Shown: in pieces, positions 1 to 9,460 of the stretch
Layout: each line of letters starts with the position of its first letter
Numbering within the stretch: position 1 is the stretch's first letter
NCBI RefSeq assembly: GCF_001746205.1
Contig: NZ_MDCO01000006.1
Coordinates: 248,001 to 312,000 of the forward strand
Reading direction: 5' to 3'
Source: Brachyspira hampsonii
GTDB lineage: Bacteria; Spirochaetota; Brachyspiria; Brachyspirales; Brachyspiraceae
DNA: 64,000 bases
The notes under the pieces: model-generated
Database searches by the model: none
The model's input: the letters and a program-made list of their open reading frames with translations, nothing else
Told to the model about the DNA's origin: nothing
Position numbers and translations under genes: made by a program

Positions 1-2095
1 AGTTTTCAGGAACACCGTAATCTTTAGCAACGCTTTTTACATAACTATATGCTATCTCTACACTCTCACTCATAACATCGCCAAGCTGTCCTGTTACCTG
101 TATGTTTCCGGAATCTTTTTTCTCTGATACCTTTATTGATTCTATTGTAAGAGTTGCACCGCCTAAAGATGTCCAAGCTAAGCCTATAGAGTTTCCTGGT
201 TTTAAATCTTTCTCTGTAAAATCTTCTGTGAATATAGGCTTTTTAAGATACTTCTCTAAATCATTTTCATCTATTGTATAATTATAGCTTGTTTTATTAT
301 GCTCTACAATATCAGCAGCAATTTTTCTGCATATTCTCTCTATTCTTCTTTCAAAATTTCTCACTCCGGCTTCTCTAGCATATCCGTCTATTATTTTACT
401 AATAGCTTTATTTGTGAATTTAATATATTTGATATCAAGCCCATGAGCTTTAACCTGTCTAGGTATAATGTATTTGGAAGCTATTTTTAATTTCTCTTCC
501 AATATATATCCTGATAGTCTTATAACCTCCATTCTGTCAAGCAAAGGTCTAGGAATTGTATCGAGAGTGTTTGCTGTTGTTATGAATAGAACATTTGATA
601 AATCAAAAGGCAAATCCAAATAATGATCTCTAAAAGAAGCATTCTGCTCCGGATCTAAAACTTCTAGTAATGCACTTGAAGGATCTCCTTGAAAACTAGT
701 TCCTAATTTATCGATTTCATCAAGCATAAGAACAGGATTTTTAACTTTTACTATTTTTAAAGCCTCTATTATTTTACCCGGCATAGCACCTATATAAGTT
801 CTTCTATGTCCTTTTATTTCGGCTTCATCTCTCATACCGCCTAAAGAAAACCTAAAGAAAGGTCTGTTTAATGCCTCAGCAATGCTCTTTCCTATAGAAG
901 TTTTACCTACACCCGGAGGACCTACAAAACATAGTATAGAAGATTTTTTCTCCGGATTTAATTTTCTAACGGCTAGAAATTCATATATTCTCTCTTTAAC
1001 ATCTTCAAGTCCGTAATGATCTCTATCTAATATCTTTTTGCTTTTTGATATATCTTCTCTTTCTTTATTTTCCTTATTCCAAGGCAAAGCAAATAAAGTA
1101 TCCAAATAATTTTTAGATACAGTATATTCAGGAGAATGAGTATCTATTGTAGAAATCTTTTCTATTTCCTGCTCCATTCTCTCTTTAACTTCATCTATCA
1201 CATTGAGTTCTTCAAGAGTTTTTTTGTATTTTTCTATATCTCTTTGTTTAGGATCAGTATCATATCCTAATTCTTTTTTTATTTCTTTTAATTGTTCTTT
1301 TAAGAAATATTCCCTCTGCTGTTTTTGCACTTTTGAATTAATACTGCCTTGTATTTTCTGCTGTATCTCAGATATCTCTCTTTCTTTCTGAAGAAGAATA
1401 TGCACTTTTTCAAGCCTTTCCTGAATATCAAAAGTTTCAAGTATTTCCTGCTGGCTTGCTCTCTCTACATTAAGCATTGATGTAGCAAAATCAGCTAATC
1501 TTCCAGGATCATCAACATTGACCATAGTAAGACGCATTTCTTCAGTAAAAAGAGGGTTATTCTCACTTATAGCTTTTATGTCTGAAAGCAAAGCTCTGGT
1601 ATATGCTTTAATTTCTTTAGCTTCTTTCTCATTTCTGAAAGGATCTATATCGGGTATATAAAGAGGTTCTGCTCTTATAACAGGATCTGTAGTTACAAAT
1701 TTTATAATCTTATATCTTCGTATAGAATTTATAAGAAGATTGAGTCCTCCGTCGGGCAAATTTAGTTTTTTAAATACTTTTACTACAACACCAACTTTAT
1801 AGATTTCATCAACAGAAGGCGTTTTCTTTTCAGATGGGGTATCTGAAATATATAAATTAAGTCCTAAAAATCCGTCATTTTCAGCTATAGCTTTATTTAC
1901 AGCATCAGCATGATGTGCTGGTATTGGAAACGGAGCATAAAGACCGGGGAATAAAGGTTTTCCCATTACAGGTATAATTATTAATCTTGAAGGTAATTTA
2001 TCTTCCACTATTGAAACCTTATTATCCTCTTTTTTATTTTTATTATTATCGCTATTTTTATCTATATCTTTTAATTTATCTTTATCTCTAGTCAT
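1..2095 (-). CDS. lon: ATP-dependent protease Lon (3' end cut by window)
   Basis: Lon is a cytoplasmic AAA+ serine protease that unfolds and degrades damaged or regulatory proteins. About 698 codons are present. A Lys/Asp/Asn-rich N-terminal tail is followed by the LON substrate-binding domain (RLIIIPVMGKPLFPG). The AAA+ core follows, with Walker A GPPGVGKTS near 897-930 and Walker B PVLMLDEIDKLG near 705-738. The window ends in the protease domain at GDVMSESVEIAYSYVKS, just before the expected catalytic Ser, so the Ser-Lys dyad cannot be checked. The ATG at 2095 is preceded by GGAGT at good spacing and by a promoter-like sequence. Identity is secure. Confidence 0.96.
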   Translation of the reverse strand, partial: MTRDKDKLKDIDKNSDNNKNKKEDNKVSIVEDKLPSRLIIIPVMGKPLFPGLYAPFPIPAHHADAVNKAIAENDGFLGLNLYISDTPSEKKTPSVDEIYKVGVVVKVFKKLNLPDGGLNLLINSIRRYKIIKFVTTDPVIRAEPLYIPDIDPFRNEKEAKEIKAYTRALLSDIKAISENNPLFTEEMRLTMVNVDDPGRLADFATSMLNVERASQQEILETFDIQERLEKVHILLQKEREISEIQQKIQGSINSKVQKQQREYFLKEQLKEIKKELGYDTDPKQRDIEKYKKTLEELNVIDEVKERMEQEIEKISTIDTHSPEYTVSKNYLDTLFALPWNKENKEREDISKSKKILDRDHYGLEDVKERIYEFLAVRKLNPEKKSSILCFVGPPGVGKTSIGKSIAEALNRPFFRFSLGGMRDEAEIKGHRRTYIGAMPGKIIEALKIVKVKNPVLMLDEIDKLGTSFQGDPSSALLEVLDPEQNASFRDHYLDLPFDLSNVLFITTANTLDTIPRPLLDRMEVIRLSGYILEEKLKIASKYIIPRQVKAHGLDIKYIKFTNKAISKIIDGYAREAGVRNFERRIERICRKIAADIVEHNKTSYNYTIDENDLEKYLKKPIFTEDFTEKDLKPGNSIGLAWTSLGGATLTIESIKVSEKKDSGNIQVTGQLGDVMSESVEIAYSYVKSVAKDYGVPEN

Positions 2096-2115
2096 AAAAA
2101 ACTCCAATACTCTAT

Positions 2116-2145
2116 AGTATAATATAAAATATACTTATAAGTCAA
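2116..2145 (-). promoter_or_regulatory. sigma-70-type promoter candidate for lon
   Basis: On the minus strand, TTGACT (2145-2140) and TATACT (2121-2116) are separated by 18 bp and lie about 20 bp upstream of the lon start and its GGAGT. No CIRCE-like heat-shock operator was seen. The rest of the 2096-2423 gap is AT-rich and holds only the terminator below. Confidence 0.55.
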
Positions 2146-2327
2146 ATAAAATCATATTAAGTATTACATGCAATAAATATACCAATAATAAATATTTTTA
2201 TTATTTTTTATGTATTAAATATAAATGAAAATATTTTTTTATACATATATTATAATTTTTATATAAGAAATTATAGTGAATATAAGCTAGAATATATAAA
2301 TGATATTAAATAAAATATTTATTTTAT

Positions 2328-2374
2328 AAAAAATGAAAAGTGTTTTATTATACTTGTTTAATAATAAAACACTT
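2328..2374 (-). terminator. intrinsic terminator after the chemotaxis receptor gene
   Basis: A perfect 14-bp stem (AAGTGTTTTATTAT at 2338-2351 with its complement at 2361-2374) and 9-nt loop is followed on the minus strand by a T-rich run (2328-2334). It lies 50 bp past the stop of the minus-strand receptor gene. Confidence 0.8.
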
Positions 2375-2423
2375 CAAATAATACATTGTATTTAATTTAT
2401 ACTAGCATATAATAATTAAAAAG

Positions 2424-4373
2424 TTATCTCAATTTAAAGAAATCAATTAATTTATTTAAATTTTGAGCTTCATTTAAAAGCAGCTGAGACGAAGAACTAG
2501 CTTCCTCTACTAAAGCAGCATTTTGCTGAACAGAAGAATCCATTTCTTTTATGGCAATATTAATCTGTTCTATTCCGTTTTCCTGTTCATGAGATGCAGC
2601 ATTAACTTTCTGCATCAAATTAGAAACTTTATCCATTCTGCTTGCTATATCATTAAATATATCTTTAGACTCATTAACACTTGCAGCAGCCAAATTAATT
2701 TTATCATTGCTATCAACTATCAAAGAAGTAATATTTTTAACAGATTCCTGCGTATTTTGTGCTAAGTTTCTGACTTCACTGGCTACAACAGCAAATCCCC
2801 TTCCCTGTTCACCAGCACGTGCTGCTTCAACAGAGGCATTAAGGGCAAGTATATTAGTTTGGAAGGCAATAGATTCTATTAATTTAGTTATATCCATTAT
2901 TTTAGAACTAGCTTCATAAACTGCATCCATTTTATTAACACTTTCTTCTATTATTTTTCCTGCTTTATTCACATAATCTTTTGCTTCAATGACCATATTT
3001 GTACTTTCAGATACATCAGAAACAGTATATTTAACATTAGAAGACATTTCATTCATAGTTGATGCAGTCTCTTCTAAGCTGGAAGCCTGCGTTTCTGTTC
3101 TGTTTGATAAATCATTATTTCCGGAAAGAACCTCATTAGCTGCACTTTGAACTTGTTCTGACGAGTCCTTAACAGTATTTACAACATTATTCAAATTATC
3201 CAATATATTTTTAATTGCCCTTGCTATTTCACCCCATTCATCTTTGAGTTCTGTGAATCCAGGAGGGGTATTCCAAGATATATCTCCTTTAGATAATTTA
3301 GTTAAATCCTGAGCTAGTAATTTAATAATAAATACAACTTTTTTATTAATTATTAAAGGTGTAATAATAAATACTATTACTAATATTACAGCTAAAATTA
3401 TAATCATCATATTTCTTATATTATTACTGTCTTCAAGTATAACATAATTAGGTACTAGTATTTTCATACCCCAATTCTGACCTGTTTCTAGTTTTATAGG
3501 TACGAATATATATGTTGATTTAGTATTTAATGTAGAACTGAACTCTTCAAAGATGACAGTCTGTCCTGATTTTATTTTATCTAATAAATTGTAGTTCTGA
3601 TAATAAGGATAAGCATCATAAATATTCTCACCTACATGAGTTTCATTTTCTTTATTATAAAGCAAAGTACCATTATGATCGAATAGAGAAGTGAGAGTAT
3701 TTTCAAAAGGCTTAATATTATCCATTATAGGAGCTAATGAATCAATAAATATGTCTACTCCGGCAACACCTATAATTTTTCCGTTATTTTTTAAAGGTAT
3801 AGACCAAGTATTCATTTTTACCATTTTGCCGCCTACTTCAAAATCATATATAGATGTAATATTAATATTTCCTGTTGTTACTGGTACTGAATAATAATCG
3901 CTTTTTAATTCTTCGATAGTCATACCTCTGTCAGCGGCAGAATTGTTATTTCTATAAACATAATCAGAAAACATACCGCCTGCTTCTGAATAATTAGGAT
4001 CATTTATATAATCAGCATCATTTCCCATTACATTATTTTTAAATATAAGAAACAATGCTCCTGTATTTTCCTGCAAAGTGCTAAAAAAGTTTTTAGTTGT
4101 ATTTTTATATACTTCTCTGTTTCTTTCACCTGATTTATATAAATTATTTACTGTATATTCAAATGTACTCAAACTGTCAAATGCTTCCTGAATAATAGAT
4201 TCTACTTTAGAAGCTTCTCCTTTAGCACTTTCTTCTAATACTTTATATGAAAGTTTTTTTGTAACATTATTAACTGATAATATATTAAATATACTTGATA
4301 TAACAAGCATAATAAAAAAAGGGACTAGTATAAACATACTTATTTTAAACTGCAGACTGTTAAAATTAATCAT
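2424..4373 (-). CDS. methyl-accepting chemotaxis protein, Cache-type sensor
   Basis: This is an inner-membrane chemoreceptor that would signal to CheA/CheW. TM1 lies near residues 13-35, a periplasmic sensor of the dCache kind at about 40-310, TM2 at about 313-335, then HAMP and a long signalling coiled coil. The conserved hairpin tip [20 protein letters not shown] is present. The start at 4373 ([10 protein letters not shown]) is preferred over an upstream in-frame ATG at 4460 because TGGATGGAGA lies 8 bp before it and the extra 29 residues look like translated leader. It ends FFKLR without a CheR-tethering pentapeptide. No che gene is adjacent. The ligand is unknown; a Cache domain suggests a small molecule such as an amino acid (inference). 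Confidence 0.92.
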   Translation of the reverse strand: MINFNSLQFKISMFILVPFFIMLVISSIFNILSVNNVTKKLSYKVLEESAKGEASKVESIIQEAFDSLSTFEYTVNNLYKSGERNREVYKNTTKNFFSTLQENTGALFLIFKNNVMGNDADYINDPNYSEAGGMFSDYVYRNNNSAADRGMTIEELKSDYYSVPVTTGNINITSIYDFEVGGKMVKMNTWSIPLKNNGKIIGVAGVDIFIDSLAPIMDNIKPFENTLTSLFDHNGTLLYNKENETHVGENIYDAYPYYQNYNLLDKIKSGQTVIFEEFSSTLNTKSTYIFVPIKLETGQNWGMKILVPNYVILEDSNNIRNMMIIILAVILVIVFIITPLIINKKVVFIIKLLAQDLTKLSKGDISWNTPPGFTELKDEWGEIARAIKNILDNLNNVVNTVKDSSEQVQSAANEVLSGNNDLSNRTETQASSLEETASTMNEMSSNVKYTVSDVSESTNMVIEAKDYVNKAGKIIEESVNKMDAVYEASSKIMDITKLIESIAFQTNILALNASVEAARAGEQGRGFAVVASEVRNLAQNTQESVKNITSLIVDSNDKINLAAASVNESKDIFNDIASRMDKVSNLMQKVNAASHEQENGIEQINIAIKEMDSSVQQNAALVEEASSSSQLLLNEAQNLNKLIDFFKLR

Positions 4374-4471
4374 TAAAATATCTCCATCCAAATATATTAA
4401 AAAATTACATGACATTATATAATAGTATGCATTTATACTCAATAATTTTATTAATGTCAAAATTAATAATT

Positions 4472-4900
4472 AACGCACGGTTAACAAAATTTCAATTCAT
4501 AACTAAATTTTGATTTAGAATTTATTACATAGTTTTAATTTATTTCTGCGTGCGGTATCTGCACAACAAATTTAAAAATCACCTGGGTGGGCAGCAGAAA
4601 TAACAGATAAGATTAAAAAGAAAAACAATATCAAAGCAACAGAGAATTTAAAAAGCCTAGAGGGTGGGAAAGTGTAATTAAATTTTTAAAATTTTTTTCA
4701 CTTCCCGCCCTTTATATTTTATGACTTAATTTTCAATTTGAAATTTAGTTATTGTTTAAAGTTCAATTAGAAAATATAATACCCGCCCAAGTTTTTATTA
4801 GCTTTAAAGTCAATTCATCACGCGTTTAGTATTTTATTATATATAAGAATAATACTATAATAACAACTTTTTTTAAATATAATGTAATATTACCGCGTGC
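4472..4900. repeat. palindromic G/C-arm element, copy A, with flanking satellites
   Basis: The core is 4550-4824 (275 bp), from GTGCGGT (4550-4556) to CACGCG (4819-4824). G-rich arms GGGTGGG lie at 4585-4591 and 4662-4668. Complementary arms CCCGCCC lie at 4704-4710 and 4782-4788, giving a nested inverted repeat. Satellites AACGCACGG (4472-4480) and CGCGTGC (4894-4900) lie about 70 bp outside each end. It occupies the gap between two divergent genes. It has no coding potential. Confidence 0.85.
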
Positions 4901-4909
4901 TAATAAAAT

Positions 4910-4938
4910 TTGTTATTTAATGCATTTTAATATATAAT
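4910..4938 (+). promoter_or_regulatory. promoter candidate for ruvB
   Basis: TTGTTA (4910-4915) and TATAAT (4933-4938) are separated by 17 bp. A start site 6-8 bp after the -10 box would fall within about 5 nt of the ruvB ATG at 4949, so this promoter would give an almost leaderless mRNA. No Shine-Dalgarno sequence is visible before the ATG. Confidence 0.5.
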
Positions 4939-4948
4939 AGAAAGAATT

Positions 4949-5989
4949 ATGGATAAAGAAAGCATAACAAATGCTGAAGAAAACTCTTATGATAAGCCTA
5001 ATAACAATATAAGACCTCAAGGCTTTGATGACTTTTTAGGACAGAAAAATATAAAATCAAAATTGAAAGTCTTTATAAATAGTGCTAAAAAAAGAGAGGT
5101 TTCTTTAGATCATATATTATTTTATGGTCCTCCAGGACTTGGAAAAACTACATTAGCCCAAATAATAGCAAATGAAATGGGAAGCAATATAAAAGCTACA
5201 TCAGCACCTATAATAGAGCGTCCAGGCGACTTGGCATCTATACTTACTACTTTGGGAGAAAAAGATATATTATTTATAGATGAGATACATAGGCTTAGAA
5301 CTGTAGTTGAAGAAGTTCTTTATTCAGCTATGGAAGATTTTTTTGTAGATATAAAGGTAGGAGAGGGAACATCTGCTAAAAGTTTCAGAGTTAAATTACC
5401 TCATTTCACTCTTATAGGAGCTACAACAAGAAGCGGTTTGCTAAGCACTCCTTTATATGACAGATTTGGAATAGTAGAAAGGCTTGAGTTTTATACTAAT
5501 GAAGATTTGGCTAATATAGTAAAGAGAAGTTCTGAATTTCTTAATATCAATATTACAGATGAAGCTGCACTATCTATAGCTTCAAGGTCAAGAGGAACTC
5601 CTAGAATAGTTAATCGTCTTTTAAGAAGAGTTTTTGACTTTGCTACAGTACATGATGTTTTAAAAATAGATGAGAAGTTTGCTTGTGATTCTCTTGAAAA
5701 GTTGGGTATAGATAAAAATGGATTTGAAGCACTTGACAAACTTTATTTAAATACTATCATTAAACATTATAATGGAGGTCCTGTAGGAGTTGATACTTTA
5801 TCGGTGTCTTTATCCGAGCAGATAGAAACCATAGAAGATGTAATAGAGCCTTATCTTATACAATGCGGATTTATTAAAAGAACACCAAAAGGCAGAGTAG
5901 CTACAAATAAGGCTTATGCTTATTTAAATCTTTCTTCAAAGTATGACGATAATTATAATAATGAAGAAAGAGGATTATTTGATTTTTAA
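4949..5989 (+). CDS. ruvB: Holliday junction branch-migration helicase RuvB
   Basis: RuvB is the AAA+ motor that, with RuvA, drives branch migration of Holliday junctions in recombinational repair. At 346 aa it is the usual length. Visible motifs are the start of the conserved core ([11 protein letters not shown]), Walker [10 protein letters not shown], Walker [10 protein letters not shown], sensor 1 [10 protein letters not shown] and the C-terminal winged helix ([13 protein letters not shown]). ruvA and ruvC are not in the window. It is first in a plus-strand group with the M23 peptidase, whose plausible starts overlap or abut its stop. Confidence 0.97.
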   Translation: MDKESITNAEENSYDKPNNNIRPQGFDDFLGQKNIKSKLKVFINSAKKREVSLDHILFYGPPGLGKTTLAQIIANEMGSNIKATSAPIIERPGDLASILTTLGEKDILFIDEIHRLRTVVEEVLYSAMEDFFVDIKVGEGTSAKSFRVKLPHFTLIGATTRSGLLSTPLYDRFGIVERLEFYTNEDLANIVKRSSEFLNINITDEAALSIASRSRGTPRIVNRLLRRVFDFATVHDVLKIDEKFACDSLEKLGIDKNGFEALDKLYLNTIIKHYNGGPVGVDTLSVSLSEQIETIEDVIEPYLIQCGFIKRTPKGRVATNKAYAYLNLSSKYDDNYNNEERGLFDF

Positions 5990-7169
5990 GGAGTTACCCA
6001 TTTTAATTACAGACGATACTTCAACAAAAGAGAAAAAATCCAATGCGCAGTTGGATAAATATTATTTGGAAGAAACTTCAAAAGATGTTAAAAATTTAGC
6101 GAAAAAATTCGTGGGCAATTTCAAAGATGCTAATAAATCTGCTGATAATTCTAATTCCCGCTTTGATATAAACTATAAAAAAAATGTAAAACTAACACCA
6201 TCTTCAAGATATAAAGCTCCGAAAACAAAAATAAAATTCAATAGAACCAAAAAACTTCTAAATAATTTATATAATGCTACTTACGGAATAAGACATACAT
6301 TTAATTCGGTTATAGGGGCCATTGAAAGAAAAGGGAATCATGAAAGAAGCATACTCATATTTTATGATGATGAAGAACATGGAATAAGACTTCCTATTAA
6401 TAATTTTATGATTTTATTTCTTTTTTTAGTATTCTCTGCTTTGATTTATACAGGTTATGATGCATATAACAGACAAAAAACAGCTAGAGAATTTTACAAC
6501 ACTCTTTCTGCAAGAGAAGCTAAAACTTATACCTTAATAGAAGATTATAAAAAATCTTTAAATAGATTTTCTAAAGCTTTAACAGATTATAATAATATCA
6601 TGAAATCTATATCCTATACAATAGATTATAATGATGTTGGTACTTTCAATAATAACAATAATTTAAATAATAATGAATCTTTAAATATTGAAAAAATGCT
6701 TAGTGAATTAAACTCCTATCAAAAGAATGTTCTTTCATTTATGGAAGTATCTCCAAAAATACATAAAGAAATTCCTTTAGGCTGGCCTGTTGCAGGAGGC
6801 GGAAGAATATCAAGCGGATTCGGAGCTAGATTATCTCCTTTCAATCAGGAAAAAAGTTATCACTATGGTGTTGATATAGCAGGACCTTATGGTACTCCTA
6901 TACTTGCTGTTGCTGATGGTACTGTTTCATTTGCAGGCTGGCGAAACGGATACGGCTGGTTTGTTTTAATCACGCATGCTAATGGGTATCAGACTGCTTA
7001 TGGTCATAATTCTAAACTTCTTGTTGATTATGGACAGAAGGTAAAGAGAGGAGATCGTATAGCTTTAATAGGAAACACTGGAAGAACCACAGGGATACAT
7101 TGTCATTTCGAGGTTAGGATAGGAGGAGATCATAAGAATCCTATGCCTTATTTGAGTGCCAGATTCTAG
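5961..7169 (+). CDS. M23-family membrane-anchored peptidase (LytM type)
   Basis: This is a predicted cell-wall zinc endopeptidase or divisome-type regulator. A cytoplasmic region of about 140 residues precedes one TM segment ([19 protein letters not shown]). A periplasmic helical linker and a C-terminal M23 domain follow. Zinc-ligand motifs are intact: [11 protein letters not shown] (HxxxD) and HCHFEVR (HxH), so the domain is probably active. The start is uncertain. The ATG at 5961 overlaps the end of ruvB by 29 bp and has no ribosome binding site. The only strong one, AAGGAG at 5988-5993, sits 6 bp before an in-frame ATT codon at 6000. No other in-frame ATG is well placed. Confidence 0.87.
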   Translation: MKKEDYLIFKELPILITDDTSTKEKKSNAQLDKYYLEETSKDVKNLAKKFVGNFKDANKSADNSNSRFDINYKKNVKLTPSSRYKAPKTKIKFNRTKKLLNNLYNATYGIRHTFNSVIGAIERKGNHERSILIFYDDEEHGIRLPINNFMILFLFLVFSALIYTGYDAYNRQKTAREFYNTLSAREAKTYTLIEDYKKSLNRFSKALTDYNNIMKSISYTIDYNDVGTFNNNNNLNNNESLNIEKMLSELNSYQKNVLSFMEVSPKIHKEIPLGWPVAGGGRISSGFGARLSPFNQEKSYHYGVDIAGPYGTPILAVADGTVSFAGWRNGYGWFVLITHANGYQTAYGHNSKLLVDYGQKVKRGDRIALIGNTGRTTGIHCHFEVRIGGDHKNPMPYLSARF

Positions 7170-7204
7170 TTTATTATTATATATTACTATTCTTCTAATG
7201 CTAT

Positions 7205-8821
7205 ATGAATGTACATGATTCTAAAAAAAGATATTTAGGAGAATTCTATACTCCTTTAAATTTTGCTGAAAAATCTTTATCCTATATATTTAACATAATC
7301 GATAAAAAAGAATTGGAAAATGGAAAATATAGAATATGGGATATGGCATCGGGAACAGGAAATTTAGAATATTATCTTGATGAAAAATATCATAAATATA
7401 TTTATATGTCTACAATAGATGAAAATGATATAGAATATTCTAAAATAAAATTTAAAAATGCCTTTAAGTTTCAATATGATTATTTAAATGATGATATAAA
7501 TAATGATGATTTTCAATATCATAAACTTCCTAAAAAACTTCAAGATGATTTAAATAATAAAGAATTAAAATGGATTATCTTAATCAATCCGCCTTATGCC
7601 ACAAGTCAGGTTGCAGGTACAAACTCCAAAAGCAAAAAAAATGTCAGCATAAGCAAGATTAGAGATATGATGCATAAAGAAAAATTGGGCGATGCTTCAA
7701 GGGAATTATATGCTCAGTTTATGTTTAGAATACATAAAGAGTTTAAAGATAAAAATAAAGTTTATCTTGCTATATTTTCTAAAACCAACTATATAAAATA
7801 CAATAACAATGAGAAATTTAGAAATAAGGTATGTAATTATAAATTTTTAAATGGATTTATTTTCTCTTCATCGAATTTTGACAATACTTCAAAAACTACT
7901 CCTTTTCCTGTAAGTTTCATAATTTGGGAAATAAATAATAAGCATAATATAAAAACAGAAAATATTATTTTAGATGTTCTTGATAATAACTGCAATATAA
8001 TAAATAAAAAAAGCTATAATGTGATAGACAGTGATAGTCTTCTTAATAAATGGATAAAGAGAATAAAAACTTCATCAACATTTGTACCGCTTTCATCAGC
8101 GATAAAAGTGAAAACCTCAGGACATGATATAAGAGATAAAGTATGTGAAGGCTTTATAGGTTCTCTTATGAGCTGCGGAAGTGATTTGCAAAAACAGAAT
8201 CTTACGGCTATATTTTCTGCTCCTCAGGCTTCGGCAGGTTCGCTTTCTATTACAAAAGAAAATTTTGAAAAGGCTATGATAATACATGCCGTTAGAAGAA
8301 CTGCTAAAGTAGATTGGCTTAATGGAAGCGATCAATTTTGTATACCTAAAAATGAATTAGATAGAAAATTTATATTAGATTGTGTAGTATGGACTTTATT
8401 TTCTACTTCCAATCAAACATCTGCTATGGATAATATATTCTATAAAGAAAAATATTATACTATTATAAATCATTTTTATCCATTTGATTATAAAAAAGTT
8501 TACAGCGGATGCGGTTTCTTTGAATATAATAATGAAAAAAGATTTTGTTTTGAATATTTAGAAAATAATAATAAATATATATCTGATGAAGCATTTGATT
8601 TGGTAAATACTGCTGAAAAACTTTATAAATATTTTTATTCCAACATAGAAAAAGTTAATAAAGAAAAATTTAAAATATCCTTATGGGACAGCGGATTTTG
8701 GCAGATAAGAAAATCTCTTAAAGATGTTAAATTAGCTTCTGATATATTAAAAGAAATAAAGATTAAAAGAAATATACTAAAAAACAATATATCAAAAAAG
8801 ACGAATGATTTTATTTCCTAA
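7205..8821 (+). CDS. solitary N6-adenine DNA methyltransferase-like protein
   Basis: The N terminus has the gamma-class adenine methylase signature GEFYTP, a SAM-binding motif I variant (DMASGTGNLEYY) and the catalytic motif IV NPPYATS. About 300 further residues could hold target recognition; they match no domain I recognise. At 538 aa it is within the range of HsdM or type II/IIG methylases, but no nuclease motif, HsdS or HsdR gene is adjacent. It is therefore an orphan methylase that could act in epigenetic regulation, or a remnant of a restriction system (inference). It follows the M23 gene by 35 bp. No clear ribosome binding site precedes the ATG. The target sequence cannot be read from the DNA. 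Confidence 0.82.
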   Translation: MNVHDSKKRYLGEFYTPLNFAEKSLSYIFNIIDKKELENGKYRIWDMASGTGNLEYYLDEKYHKYIYMSTIDENDIEYSKIKFKNAFKFQYDYLNDDINNDDFQYHKLPKKLQDDLNNKELKWIILINPPYATSQVAGTNSKSKKNVSISKIRDMMHKEKLGDASRELYAQFMFRIHKEFKDKNKVYLAIFSKTNYIKYNNNEKFRNKVCNYKFLNGFIFSSSNFDNTSKTTPFPVSFIIWEINNKHNIKTENIILDVLDNNCNIINKKSYNVIDSDSLLNKWIKRIKTSSTFVPLSSAIKVKTSGHDIRDKVCEGFIGSLMSCGSDLQKQNLTAIFSAPQASAGSLSITKENFEKAMIIHAVRRTAKVDWLNGSDQFCIPKNELDRKFILDCVVWTLFSTSNQTSAMDNIFYKEKYYTIINHFYPFDYKKVYSGCGFFEYNNEKRFCFEYLENNNKYISDEAFDLVNTAEKLYKYFYSNIEKVNKEKFKISLWDSGFWQIRKSLKDVKLASDILKEIKIKRNILKNNISKKTNDFIS

Positions 8822-8829
8822 TTTTTAAT

Positions 8830-9183
8830 AACGCATGTTAAATTAAACAGAAAATATAAATTAATTCATATTCTATTTTTATAATATTTCAAAGTAAGCT
8901 AACCATGCGGTGAATAGATTACAAACTAATCAAAAATTAGGGCGGGAATGCTTTTTGTGTTTTAATCTTTAAATATAAATAAATCTAATCATTTATAAAT
9001 ATAACAATAAAATAAAAAGGGCGGGGTATGTAATTTAAGTTTTTTAATTTATTTACACTCCCCACCCTCTATGCTTATAGTTTTACTATGAAATATAATT
9101 TTTAATTTTTTTATTATTTTATTAGAATTTACAGCATCCCACCCAAGCTTTATTTAAATTTATAGTTTTATAGAAAATAATTT
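8830..9183. repeat. palindromic G/C-arm element, copy B (inverted orientation)
   Basis: A satellite AACGCATG (8830-8837) is followed 67 bp later by ATGCGGT (8905-8911). The arms are GGGCGGG (8940-8946), GGGCGGGG (9019-9026), CCCCACCC (9060-9067) and CCCACCC (9138-9144). The right terminal CGCAC is not recognisable, so the end near 9183 is estimated from copy length. The arm sequences match copies A and F read on the other strand. It lies between two convergent genes. Confidence 0.78.
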
Positions 9184-9209
9184 TTGTATATGAAATTAAA
9201 TATATATGA

Positions 9210-9231
9210 CAGTGTATATTTCTATACACTG
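9210..9231. repeat. perfect 9-bp inverted repeat
   Basis: CAGTGTATA (9210-9218), a 4-nt loop TTTC and TATACACTG (9223-9231) form a perfect hairpin or operator-like palindrome. No T-run follows on either strand, so it is not a typical terminator. The stretch 9232-9400 holds nothing else I recognise. Confidence 0.55.
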
Positions 9232-9403
9232 CCGTAAAATTGGGGTAAAAATTAGTTTGATTTATTATTATGAGATTTTTTCAAAATTAATTTTATTATA
9301 TAAAAACTATTATTATCAATAAGGAAGTCTAGTTATATTCTCGTACTTATTAATAATAATTATTAATTATAATATGTTTTTATAAAAAATCAATACTAAA
9401 TAA

Positions 9404-9449
9404 TAAAAAACTTCAGATATTTTATGTTTTTATTTCAGAAGTCTTTTTT
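9404..9449. terminator. weak bidirectional terminator at a convergent junction
   Basis: AAAAAACTTC (9405-9414) and GAAGTCTTTTTT (9438-9449) can pair around an A/T-rich loop, with A/T tails that would serve either strand. It lies 12 bp past the end of the minus-strand alanine carrier gene. The stem is short and has an interior mismatch. Confidence 0.4.
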
Positions 9450-9460
9450 AATGTGAAATA

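Noticed and set aside
2146-2337. A small gene in the lon-receptor gap
   Set aside because: Only short frames without ribosome binding sites; the sequence is almost pure A/T.
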